From Planctomycetia bacterium (GTDB taxonomy: Bacteria; Planctomycetota; Phycisphaerae; Phycisphaerales; SM1A02), in NCBI GenBank assembly GCA_005790565.1, contig SXUJ01000117.1, positions 1-33,199 of the forward strand: a stretch of 33,199 bases of DNA. The letters run 5' to 3'. The notes beneath the pieces were generated by a model. The model had not been told where the DNA came from, did not search any database, and worked only from the letters and a program-made list of their open reading frames with translations. Positions 1 through 7,376 of the stretch are shown piece by piece (position 1 is the stretch's first letter; each line of letters opens with the position of its first letter). Both the position numbers and the translations under genes were made by a program.

Positions 1-60
1 ATGGGTGGAATGGGCGGTATGGGTGGCATGGGTGGCATGGGCGGAGGCATGGGCTTCTAG
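1..60 (+). CDS. groEL: C-terminal end of a GroEL chaperonin (5' part outside window)
   Basis: The first 60 bases read in frame as a run of Gly-Gly-Met repeats ending GGGMGF and a TAG stop. A GGM-rich tail is the hallmark of the GroEL C-terminus, where it lies disordered in the folding chamber. The groES gene follows 81 bases downstream on the same strand, and a second groEL follows that, so the assignment to a first chaperonin copy is strong although only 19 residues are visible. The rest of the gene lies upstream of the window. It cannot be told from here whether it has any unusual residues. The alternative, an unrelated Gly/Met-rich protein, is unlikely next to groES. Confidence 0.85.
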   Translation: MGGMGGMGGMGGMGGGMGF

Positions 61-141
61 CCCCACGCTCAAGCACGCGTCTGAATTTTTCCACACACAA
101 GTTTTCATTTACGAACACACTGACTCTCGGAGCAACACACC

Positions 142-435
142 ATGTCTTCTGTACGACCACTCGACGATCGGATTCTCATCAAGCCTCTCGAAGCTGCCAC
201 CAAGACGGCAAGCGGACTCTTTCTTCCCGAAAGCGCGAAGGAACGCCCCATGCAAGGCAAAGTCGTTGCGATCGGCCCAGGCCGCTTGCTTGACGACGGC
301 ACTCGCCAAGTCGTCAGCGTGAAGAAGGGCGACACCGTCGTCTATGGCAAGTACGCGGGTACGGAAGTCGAAATCAAGACGGTCTCGCATGTCATTCTTC
401 GCGAGTCAGAACTCCTCGGCGTGCTCGACGCTTGA
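142..435 (+). CDS. groES: GroES co-chaperonin (Cpn10)
   Basis: A 97-residue protein of normal Cpn10 length. It caps the GroEL ring and closes the folding chamber in the cytoplasm. The family start RPLDDRILIKPLE is present, followed by the mobile loop around residues 17-36 and the conserved KKGDTVVYGKYAGTEVE region. The hydrophobic tripeptide of the mobile loop, which docks onto GroEL (IVL in E. coli), reads LFL here. The ATG at 142 is preceded by a CGGAG Shine-Dalgarno at 128-132. The gene lies between two groEL copies (81 bases after the first, 72 before the second), so one GroES probably serves both. No CIRCE operator was seen, but the operon promoter is outside the window. Confidence 0.97.
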   Translation: MSSVRPLDDRILIKPLEAATKTASGLFLPESAKERPMQGKVVAIGPGRLLDDGTRQVVSVKKGDTVVYGKYAGTEVEIKTVSHVILRESELLGVLDA

Positions 436-507
436 AGTTGCAACCTCGCCTTTCGCACACGGTCTCTCAAGCCTTTCTCTCCTTACCACTGAATTCGGAG
501 CCTTCCT

Positions 508-2121
508 ATGGCCACTAAGCAAATGAAGTTTGAATCCGCAGCGCACCTTGAACTCAAGCGCGGCGTCGACCAACTTGTCTCCGCCGTTGCAATCACGATG
601 GGACCTGTGGGACACAATGTGCTCTTCCAGAAGAGCTTCGGATCCCCCACCATCACCAAGGACGGCGTGACGGTCGCGAAGGAAGTCGACCTTCCCGCGC
701 CATTCGAGAACATCGGCGCCAAGATGGTGCAGCAGGTCGCCAAGAAGACAGCGGATATCGCTGGCGATGGCACGACCTGTGCCACCGTCCTCGCGGGCGC
801 AATCTTTAATGGCGGTCTGAAGTACATCGCCGCCGGCAGCAACGCTGTTGCGATCCAACGCGGCATCCTCGCCGCCTCCCAGGCTGCATCGACCGCGATC
901 GACGAGCTCGCGCAGAAGTGCAAGGGCAAGGGCGACCTTGAAAAGGTCGCGACGGTTTCGTCGAATCACGATACGACCATCGGTTCACTCATTGCCGAAG
1001 CAATTGACAAGGTCGGCGCGGATGGCGTGGTGGAAATCGAAGAAGGCAAGACTGCCGATACCACGCTCAACTATGTCGAGGGCATGGCCTTCGACAAGGG
1101 CTACCTCTCGCCGTACTTCATGACCGATCCCAAGCGCGCGGAGTGCGTGATTGAGAATCCGCTCATCCTCCTGCACGAGAAGAAGCTCTCGAATCTCGCG
1201 GATCTGCTCCCTCTCCTAAACAAGGTTGCGACCGCTTCGAAGCCACTCCTCATCATTGCGGAAGAAGTCGAAGCCGAAGCACTCGCGGCACTCGTCGTGA
1301 ATCGCCTTCGCGGCGTGCTGAATGTGTGCGCGGTGAAGGCGCCTGGTTTCGGCGATCGCCGGAAGGCCATGATGGGTGACATCGCCACGCTCACCGGCGG
1401 GACCTTCTTCGCGGAGGACCTCGGTCGAAGCCTCGAAGATGTTGAACTCAAGGAACTCGGCTGTGCACGAAAGGTTGTCATCACCAAGGACGACACGACG
1501 ATCGTCGAGGGTGCAGGCAAGAAGAAGGACCTCGATGCACGCTGCGACCAGATCAAGACGCAGATCGAGCGCGCGACCAGTGATTACGACAAGGAGAAGC
1601 TCCAAGAGCGTCTCGCGAAACTCACGGGCGGCGTGGCGATCATCAGTGTTGGCGGTGCCACGGAAACAGCGATGAAGGAAGCGAAGGACCGCGTCGACGA
1701 CGCGCTCCACGCAACTCGCGCCGCTGCGAAGGAAGGCTACGTCGCCGGAGGCGGCGTCGCACTCGTACGCGTGCACGCAGCCGTGCTTGAAGGCAAGCGC
1801 AAGGCCAAGGGTGACGAGCGCTTCGGGTTTGACATCGTCGCCGAGGCGATCCTTCGACCGTGCGCGCAGATCGCTGCAAACGCGGGCTTTGACGGCGATC
1901 TCGTGGTCGCCAAGACGCTCGAAGCGAAGGGCAACACTGGCTTCAACGCCGCAAGCGGCGAGTATGTCGATCTCGTGAAGGCGGGCATCATTGATCCCGC
2001 ACTCGTCGTGAAGACCGCGCTCCTCAACGCCGCAAGCGTTGCGGGGCTCATGCTCACCACGAATGTCGTCATTGCCGAACTCAAGGAAGAGACTGCACCG
2101 GTCGAAGGCGCGGTCAGCTAA
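508..2121 (+). CDS. groEL: Second GroEL chaperonin, lacking the GGM tail
   Basis: A 537-residue group I chaperonin aligning along its whole length with E. coli GroEL. ATP-site residues K51, D52, G53, D87 and G88 keep E. coli numbering, and the Asp equivalent to the hydrolytic D398 is present in VDDALHATRAA. The apical stretch LSNLADLLPLLNKV and EALAALVVN keeps the hydrophobic residues that bind GroES and substrate. Several usually invariant positions differ: L31 is Met, K34 is Val, R36 is His and T91 is Cys. In the equatorial inter-ring segment the residue aligned with R452 is Ala. The protein ends in APVEGAVS with no GGM repeats, unlike the copy just upstream. The ATG has GGAG at 497-500. 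This is probably a specialised paralog sharing GroES; its client set is unknown. Confidence 0.95.
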   Translation: MATKQMKFESAAHLELKRGVDQLVSAVAITMGPVGHNVLFQKSFGSPTITKDGVTVAKEVDLPAPFENIGAKMVQQVAKKTADIAGDGTTCATVLAGAIFNGGLKYIAAGSNAVAIQRGILAASQAASTAIDELAQKCKGKGDLEKVATVSSNHDTTIGSLIAEAIDKVGADGVVEIEEGKTADTTLNYVEGMAFDKGYLSPYFMTDPKRAECVIENPLILLHEKKLSNLADLLPLLNKVATASKPLLIIAEEVEAEALAALVVNRLRGVLNVCAVKAPGFGDRRKAMMGDIATLTGGTFFAEDLGRSLEDVELKELGCARKVVITKDDTTIVEGAGKKKDLDARCDQIKTQIERATSDYDKEKLQERLAKLTGGVAIISVGGATETAMKEAKDRVDDALHATRAAAKEGYVAGGGVALVRVHAAVLEGKRKAKGDERFGFDIVAEAILRPCAQIAANAGFDGDLVVAKTLEAKGNTGFNAASGEYVDLVKAGIIDPALVVKTALLNAASVAGLMLTTNVVIAELKEETAPVEGAVS

Positions 2122-2130
2122 CCGAATGAC

Positions 2131-2183
2131 AACGCAGGGTCTCTGCATACGGCGCCTCCACGCTGCTGCCGAGACCCTGCGTT
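2131..2183 (+). terminator. Strong hairpin terminator after the second groEL
   Basis: A perfect 13-bp inverted repeat, AACGCAGGGTCTC at 2131-2143 and its complement at 2171-2183, encloses a 27-base loop and is followed by TTCTTCTC. It begins 9 bases after the groEL stop. It is a probable intrinsic or partial terminator separating the chaperonin operon from dnaJ. Confidence 0.8.
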
Positions 2184-2232
2184 TCTTCTCGAGCCTCGCA
2201 CGCTCGATTCCACTCCCGCTTCGGAACTACCC

Positions 2233-3384
2233 TTGTCCACACAGCGCGATTACTACGAGATTCTGAGCGTCACTCGCGAATCGAGTGGTGACGAAGTGAA
2301 GCGCGCGTATCGCCGCATGGCGATGAAGTGGCACCCTGATCGCAATCCAGGTAACGCCGACGCGGTCGTCGAATTCAAGTCGTGCACCGAAGCCTACGAG
2401 GTGCTCTCGGATCCAGAGCGTCGACAACTCTACGATCGGCACGGCCATGCCGGACTTCGCCAGCAGCCTGGCCACGATTTCAGCACGATGCATGTCGAAG
2501 ACATCTTCTCGATGTTCGGCGACATCTTCGGCGGTGGTGCGGGCGGTGGCGGTCGTCGCGCACGCGGCCCCGCGCGAGGGCTCGATCTTGAAACCGAGAT
2601 TGAAGTGTCCTTGCGTGAATGCGTCACGGGCACCAAACGAGAGGTCGACTTCAAGCGCGTCGATGTTTGCAAGGGCTGCACTGGAAGCGGCGCCGCGAAG
2701 GGCGCGAAAGCGGAAAAATGCACGGTCTGCGATGGCGTTGGTCAGGTTGCGCAGGCGGGATTTGGCGGAATGTTCCGCATGGTCACCGCGTGCCCCGAAT
2801 GTCGCGGTCGCCGCACGATCGTCAAGGACAAGTGCGCCGATTGTCGCGGAAAGGGTCGCGTGCCAACGCGACGCAAGGTTTCGGTCGCTATCCCGCCGGG
2901 CGTGGATGACGGCGTTGTTATTCGCGTAAGAGGTGAAGGAGAGCCGCCCGCGCCTGAGTCGAGTCCGGACGGGAGCGGAGCGAGGGGCGATCTTCATGTC
3001 GTCATTCGCATTTCAGACGACTCCGAAAGCAGCCGTTTCGAGCGACGCGGCGACGACCTCGTAACCGTTGCGCCTATGGCGTTCGCGCAAGCGGCACTCG
3101 GAGCGCAACTCAGCGTGCCCACCGTGGATGGTGGCGTCTGCATGGTGGATGTCCCTCCTGGCTCACAGCACGGAGATCCAATCCTCATCAGTGGGTTGGG
3201 CATGCCCAACCTGCGAACCAAAGATCGCGGCGACATGCATGTCGTCCTCCAACTCATTGTTCCCAAGAAGCTCTCTGCCGAACAGCGCACGCTGCTTGAG
3301 GAATACGCCAAGACCGAAAAGGTCGACATCCGTGAGCAAACAAGTTTCTGGAAGAAAATCAAGGATCAAATCGCTGGTGATTGA
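2233..3384 (+). CDS. dnaJ: DnaJ (Hsp40) co-chaperone
   Basis: A 383-residue full-length type I DnaJ, which delivers unfolded proteins to DnaK and stimulates its ATPase. The J domain spans about residues 5-70 with HPD at 34-36. A Gly-rich linker follows at about 95-113. Four zinc-binding Cys pairs lie at C146/C149, C163/C166, C187/C190 and C201/C204, then the C-terminal substrate-binding domains. The third zinc repeat reads CPECRGRR, lacking the last Gly of the CxxCxGxG pattern. The start appears to be TTG at 2233, giving STQRDYYEIL immediately before the J domain; no ATG fits and there is no clear Shine-Dalgarno. The gene lies 49 bases after a strong hairpin and 48 bases before grpE. No dnaK is in the window. 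Confidence 0.95.
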   Translation: MSTQRDYYEILSVTRESSGDEVKRAYRRMAMKWHPDRNPGNADAVVEFKSCTEAYEVLSDPERRQLYDRHGHAGLRQQPGHDFSTMHVEDIFSMFGDIFGGGAGGGGRRARGPARGLDLETEIEVSLRECVTGTKREVDFKRVDVCKGCTGSGAAKGAKAEKCTVCDGVGQVAQAGFGGMFRMVTACPECRGRRTIVKDKCADCRGKGRVPTRRKVSVAIPPGVDDGVVIRVRGEGEPPAPESSPDGSGARGDLHVVIRISDDSESSRFERRGDDLVTVAPMAFAQAALGAQLSVPTVDGGVCMVDVPPGSQHGDPILISGLGMPNLRTKDRGDMHVVLQLIVPKKLSAEQRTLLEEYAKTEKVDIREQTSFWKKIKDQIAGD

Positions 3385-3432
3385 TGCGCCCACAAGCGCA
3401 CTGCGCCCGAAGCCGACACTTAGGAACGCAAG

Positions 3433-3978
3433 ATGACTGAAGCTGACGACACAAACACCGACAAAGGCGAACCAAAGCTCGTTGACTGCGCGGAGGGAGC
3501 CGCCGAAGCCGACAGCATCGACTCGCTCATCGCTCGACTGGAGACGGAGCGCGATGATGCGATGGCGCTTCGCCAACGGGCGCTTGCGGACTACGCGAAC
3601 TTCCAGCGCCGATCGGTTGAAAATGAAGCCCGCGCGCGGCACTTCGGCATTGCCTCCTTCGCGCGTGCGCTCATGCCTGCGCTCGATCATTTCGATCTCA
3701 CGCTCTCGCAGGACCTCTCGAAACTCTCCGTCGAGCAGATTGCAAAGTCGGTGGAGATGACTCGCGCCGAACTCCAGCGAGCGCTTGAGCAGCAAGGACT
3801 CGTGAAGATTGATCCTGAGGTGGGCGCGGAGTTCAATCCAATGCAACACGAGGCGGTCACACAAATGCGCGTGGAGAGCCTCGCCCCTGGCGTGATCGCG
3901 ATGCGTTTCCAGTGCGGTTGGCGCTTGGGTGATGCCGTCTTGCGTCCCGCCAAAGTCGCGGTGACACCGACGGAGTGA
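3433..3978 (+). CDS. grpE: GrpE nucleotide exchange factor
   Basis: A 181-residue protein, normal for GrpE, which releases ADP from DnaK and so resets the DnaK/DnaJ cycle. A long charged helical region (about residues 28-75) contains the family motif DYANFQRRS. The C-terminal beta domain carries FNPMQHEAV and ends in the typical LRPAKVAV. The acidic N-terminus is unstructured-looking and variable, as in the family. The ATG has AGGAA at 3422-3426. It follows dnaJ by 48 bases and precedes the zinc-ribbon gene by 24, so these are probably co-transcribed. Confidence 0.95.
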   Translation: MTEADDTNTDKGEPKLVDCAEGAAEADSIDSLIARLETERDDAMALRQRALADYANFQRRSVENEARARHFGIASFARALMPALDHFDLTLSQDLSKLSVEQIAKSVEMTRAELQRALEQQGLVKIDPEVGAEFNPMQHEAVTQMRVESLAPGVIAMRFQCGWRLGDAVLRPAKVAVTPTE

Positions 3979-4002
3979 TTGGTACTCCAGATCCACTGCG
4001 GC

Positions 4003-4539
4003 ATGCCCACCTACGAATACATCTGCAACGCTTGTCAGCATGAGTTCGAGTCGTTTCACTCGATCAAAGCGCCCCCAATCAGCGTTTGTCCGAAGTGCAA
4101 GAAGCGAAAGGTTGCGCGTAAGCTCGGCATTGGTGGAGCAGTCATCTTCAAGGGTGGCGGCTTCTATGAGACGGATTACCGCAGCGAGAGTTACAAAAAG
4201 GGGGAAAGCGCGTCGCGCGAAAGCACAGAAGGAAGTGCGACGGCATCAACCCCTTCCAACGCGCCAGCCTCGACAGCGCCGGCCAAGGACGCGAAGCCCG
4301 ACTCCGCGTCATCGAAGGCCACGCCCGCAGCCGCGGCACCAATGACACCCGTAGCGGGGGCAACCCCCGCCAGCGCGGCGCCGCCAACCAAGCCAGAGGC
4401 ATCCGCGGCCAAACTCGCATCGGCGCGCGAGGCCACCCATCCTTCGCGCATCGGACGAGGGCACGGAAACATTGTGCAAAGCGCCGCCAAGGCAAACTCC
4501 GGCAAAAAACCTGCGCCACGCTGCAAGCGACCGAAGTAA
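4003..4539 (+). CDS. FmdB-family zinc-ribbon protein with a long low-complexity tail
   Basis: The 178-residue product begins MPTYEYICNAC, the signature of the FmdB/TIGR02605 putative regulatory zinc-ribbon family. Cys pairs C8/C11 and C29/C32 form a probable zinc site, followed by the family segment GGFYETDYRS. Family members are typically only 70-110 residues. Here an Ala/Pro/Ser/Thr-rich tail of about 100 residues follows, ending in a basic stretch (KKPAPRCKRPK), which could contact nucleic acid. The ATG at 4003 matches the conserved family start; an in-frame TTG at 3979 is less likely. Function is unproven in the family. The position between grpE and RNase R suggests a housekeeping or stress role. 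Confidence 0.85.
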   Translation: MPTYEYICNACQHEFESFHSIKAPPISVCPKCKKRKVARKLGIGGAVIFKGGGFYETDYRSESYKKGESASRESTEGSATASTPSNAPASTAPAKDAKPDSASSKATPAAAAPMTPVAGATPASAAPPTKPEASAAKLASAREATHPSRIGRGHGNIVQSAAKANSGKKPAPRCKRPK

Positions 4540-4562
4540 ACGGTTGCGCCAGACGCCTCGCC

Positions 4563-4568
4563 TACACT
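4563..4568 (+). promoter_or_regulatory. -10-like box TACACT close to the rnr start
   Basis: TACACT ends 10 bases before the ATG of the RNase R gene, and no Shine-Dalgarno lies between. The box is followed by TGC, as at tpiA, alaS and pdxJ. If it is a promoter the mRNA would carry only a few leader bases. Confidence 0.5.
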
Positions 4569-4578
4569 TGCTCCCCAC

Positions 4579-7098
4579 ATGCCCCTTCGATTCCGCGGCC
4601 GCATCCTCGACCACCTCTCTCACGAAACCTACAAGCCTTGCGAGTCGGCAGAGATCGCTCGGCAATTGCGCATCACGATTGAAGAGCGAGCGATCTTCGA
4701 GACCGCGATAAAGGAACTCGTCGCCGAGTCACTGCTTGAGATCGCGAAGGACGATCGCATTCGTCTGCCACAGCTTCCCGATGAAGTCGAAGGAACCATT
4801 CGCATCACCCAACGAGGGTTCGGATTTCTTCGCACGGGCCGGCAGTTCCGCGGCGGCGACTTGTATGTTCCTGCCGGCGAGACGAAGGATGCCGTCAACG
4901 GAGATCGCGTGCGTTGCAGGGTCGTCCGCCGAGGTCAGCGCACCGGCCGCGCCACGAGTGTGAGCGGCGCCAAGGATTACGGTCGCATCGGTGTCGTCGT
5001 CGAAGTGCTCGAACGAAAGCAATTGCGATTTGCAGGCAAGCTGACCAAGCAAGGTCGCGAGTGGATCGTCATCGCAGACGGGCGCGCGATCCGCGAGCCC
5101 ATCGTCATTCGGGATCCACACGCGAAAAACGCCAAGGCGGATGACAAGGTCATCGTCGAAGTGGTGCGATGGCCCGCGGACGGTTGTCTCGCGGAGGGCG
5201 TGATCACCGAGGTCCTTGGCGAAGCCGGGCGACCGGATGTCGAGACGCGCGCGTGCATCGCCGCATTCGATCTTCCGGGTCCCTTCGAGGAGGATGTCGT
5301 CGATGCCGCACGGCTGGCTGCGAGCAAGTTCGATCAGTGTTCGACGACGCACGACTGGGGCGACCGCGTCGACCTCACCTCCGACTTCATCTTCACGATC
5401 GATCCACCAGACGCGAAGGATTACGACGACGCGATTTCGATCACTCGAGATCACACCGCCGCCACCTGGACGCTCGGAGTGCACATCGCCGATGTCGCAT
5501 TCTTCGTTGAGCCAGGGTCCCCACTCGATATCGAAGCGCAGGAACGCGCCACGAGCGTGTATCTCCCGCGGCTCGTCATTCCGATGTTGCCCGAGCAACT
5601 CAGCAACGGCGTGTGCTCACTCCAAGAACGCGTCGAGCGATTCACGCTGAGTGTCTTCATCGATTTCGATGATCGCGGTCGGCCGACCTCGCATCGATTG
5701 CGCCGCACCGTCATCAAGAGCGCGAAACGCCTGACCTACCTCGAGGCGCAGGCGCTGATCGATGGAAAGATCGACGAGGCCCGCGCGCACGCGAAGACCG
5801 AGCCGGTGTACACCGAGCAATTGACGGAGTCCCTCCTCCTCGCCGATCAACTCGCGAAGCTCCTGCGCAAGCGCCGACAGAAGGACGGGCTCATTCACCT
5901 CGACCTTCCCGAAGTGGATCTTGTGTACGACGAGAACGGCAGTGTGATCGACGCGGTCAAAGAGGACGATGCGTTCACGCATACGCTCATCGAAATGTTC
6001 ATGGTGGAAGCCAACGAGGCGCTCGCACGCACCTTCGCGGACCTCACGATTCCCCTCCTCCGGCGCATCCATCCGGAGCCCGGGTTTGCGGACATCGAGG
6101 AGTTGCGTGTGTATGCGCGGCTCGCGCAATGGCGCCTTCCGGATGAACCCGCGCGCGCAGACTTACAGTCGTTGCTTGAGGCTGCCCGCAACTCACCCGC
6201 CGCTCGCGCGATTCACTTTGCGGTACTCCGCACGATGTCGAAAGCCACCTATTCGCCGGCGCTTGTTGGGCATTACGCACTCGCGAGTGAACACTACGCG
6301 CACTTCACGAGTCCGATTCGACGATACCCAGATCTCACCGTCCACCGTGTCGTGCACGCGTATCTTGATCTCACAGAGAACGGACAAGCGTCGCTAGGCG
6401 GACGGAAGCGCGCACAAATGATCGAGGATTTGCGTCTCGATCCACGCGTGCCTGACGAAGGTGGACTGATCGAACTCGGCGCGCATTGCTCCGATCGCGA
6501 AGTCACTGCGGAAGAGGCGGAGCGAGACCTCCGCTCCTTCCTCGTGCTGAAGCTGCTGCAAGAGAAACACCTCGGCGAAGAGTGTGTTGGGCTCGTCACC
6601 GGCACGCTGCCCAACATGGGCGTGTTTGTCTCGGTAGAACCGTGGCTCGTGGACGGTGTCGTGAAGACTCGAGACATGCCCGGCGGAGACCGTCGTGCGG
6701 ATCGCTGGGGGACCGATGGAAGATCTGGTCGACTCGTTGCGCAGCGATCGGGTGCGTCCATCGGACTTGGTGATCGCATCAAGGTCAAGATCACACGAGT
6801 CGATCTCGCGAGTCGCACACTCGATCTCGACATCACTGCATTCGCGCGAGTGTCGATGAAGGACGATGGGTCGCTCGAAGAAAAGGCCGCATGGAGTGCG
6901 AAGTCAACGCAGCCAGCTGCTGGGAAACCGCGCCATCGCTGGATGCCCAGTACCACCGAGAGTGAAAGCGCATCCGGCGCACCCTCGACAGACGCGCCAA
7001 CTCCATTGGGCGGTCGAGAGAACATTCCACGGGGCCGCATGAAAGACGGCAAGCGAGCGGGCTTCAAGAAGGGCCGCCGAGGCAAGAAGAGTTTCTGA
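4579..7098 (+). CDS. rnr: Ribonuclease R (RNB-family 3'-5' exoribonuclease)
   Basis: An 839-residue protein of RNase R length. It degrades structured RNA from the 3' end, acting in RNA turnover and quality control. An N-terminal winged-helix-like region (about 1-65) is followed by two cold-shock/OB domains (about 70-215). The RNB catalytic domain has TIDPPDAKDYDDAI, giving the four metal-binding aspartates D275, D281, D283 and D284. The later RNB motif HFTSPIRRYPDLTVHR is also intact. An S1 domain (GLVTGTLPNMGVFV) precedes a basic tail rich in Lys and Arg, as in E. coli RNase R. The ATG at 4579 is the natural start, with a TACACT box close upstream and no Shine-Dalgarno. Confidence 0.96.
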   Translation: MPLRFRGRILDHLSHETYKPCESAEIARQLRITIEERAIFETAIKELVAESLLEIAKDDRIRLPQLPDEVEGTIRITQRGFGFLRTGRQFRGGDLYVPAGETKDAVNGDRVRCRVVRRGQRTGRATSVSGAKDYGRIGVVVEVLERKQLRFAGKLTKQGREWIVIADGRAIREPIVIRDPHAKNAKADDKVIVEVVRWPADGCLAEGVITEVLGEAGRPDVETRACIAAFDLPGPFEEDVVDAARLAASKFDQCSTTHDWGDRVDLTSDFIFTIDPPDAKDYDDAISITRDHTAATWTLGVHIADVAFFVEPGSPLDIEAQERATSVYLPRLVIPMLPEQLSNGVCSLQERVERFTLSVFIDFDDRGRPTSHRLRRTVIKSAKRLTYLEAQALIDGKIDEARAHAKTEPVYTEQLTESLLLADQLAKLLRKRRQKDGLIHLDLPEVDLVYDENGSVIDAVKEDDAFTHTLIEMFMVEANEALARTFADLTIPLLRRIHPEPGFADIEELRVYARLAQWRLPDEPARADLQSLLEAARNSPAARAIHFAVLRTMSKATYSPALVGHYALASEHYAHFTSPIRRYPDLTVHRVVHAYLDLTENGQASLGGRKRAQMIEDLRLDPRVPDEGGLIELGAHCSDREVTAEEAERDLRSFLVLKLLQEKHLGEECVGLVTGTLPNMGVFVSVEPWLVDGVVKTRDMPGGDRRADRWGTDGRSGRLVAQRSGASIGLGDRIKVKITRVDLASRTLDLDITAFARVSMKDDGSLEEKAAWSAKSTQPAAGKPRHRWMPSTTESESASGAPSTDAPTPLGGRENIPRGRMKDGKRAGFKKGRRGKKSF

Positions 7099-7376
7099 GG
7101 CGCAGGATCGAGTCACGCTTGCAATCGACTTCGAATCGGCAAGTTGAGGTGAGGAAACAGATTGCTTCGGCGCGGTGATCTGCGTGACTGCGGCGCAAGT
7201 CTCGGATTCGATTTCCAACCGATGCCGACACTCGCCTCTTCGTCGCCGAACCACGAACTTGCGAGATTGATTCCACCCAAAACCGCCTCAAGCTCCGTCG
7301 CGTACCGAACCCCGCATCGTGAGGTAACATCCCAGTGTGGTTGAAGAGTTGGGGCTTTCCTTGAGGAGAAATCGCC

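Noticed and set aside
1216-2148. 310-codon open frame antisense to the second groEL
   Set aside because: It is a GC-rich shadow of a clearly conserved chaperonin; its own composition matches no family and it has no Shine-Dalgarno or promoter box.
2171-2215. Possible third copy of the double-hairpin repeat near the groEL terminator
   Set aside because: The resemblance is limited to a short TTTCTTCTCGAGCCTCG-like stretch and the second hairpin is missing.
3979-4002. TTG at 3979 as the start of the FmdB-like gene
   Set aside because: It abuts the grpE stop and adds eight residues before the conserved family N-terminus MPTYEY; ATG 4003 fits better.
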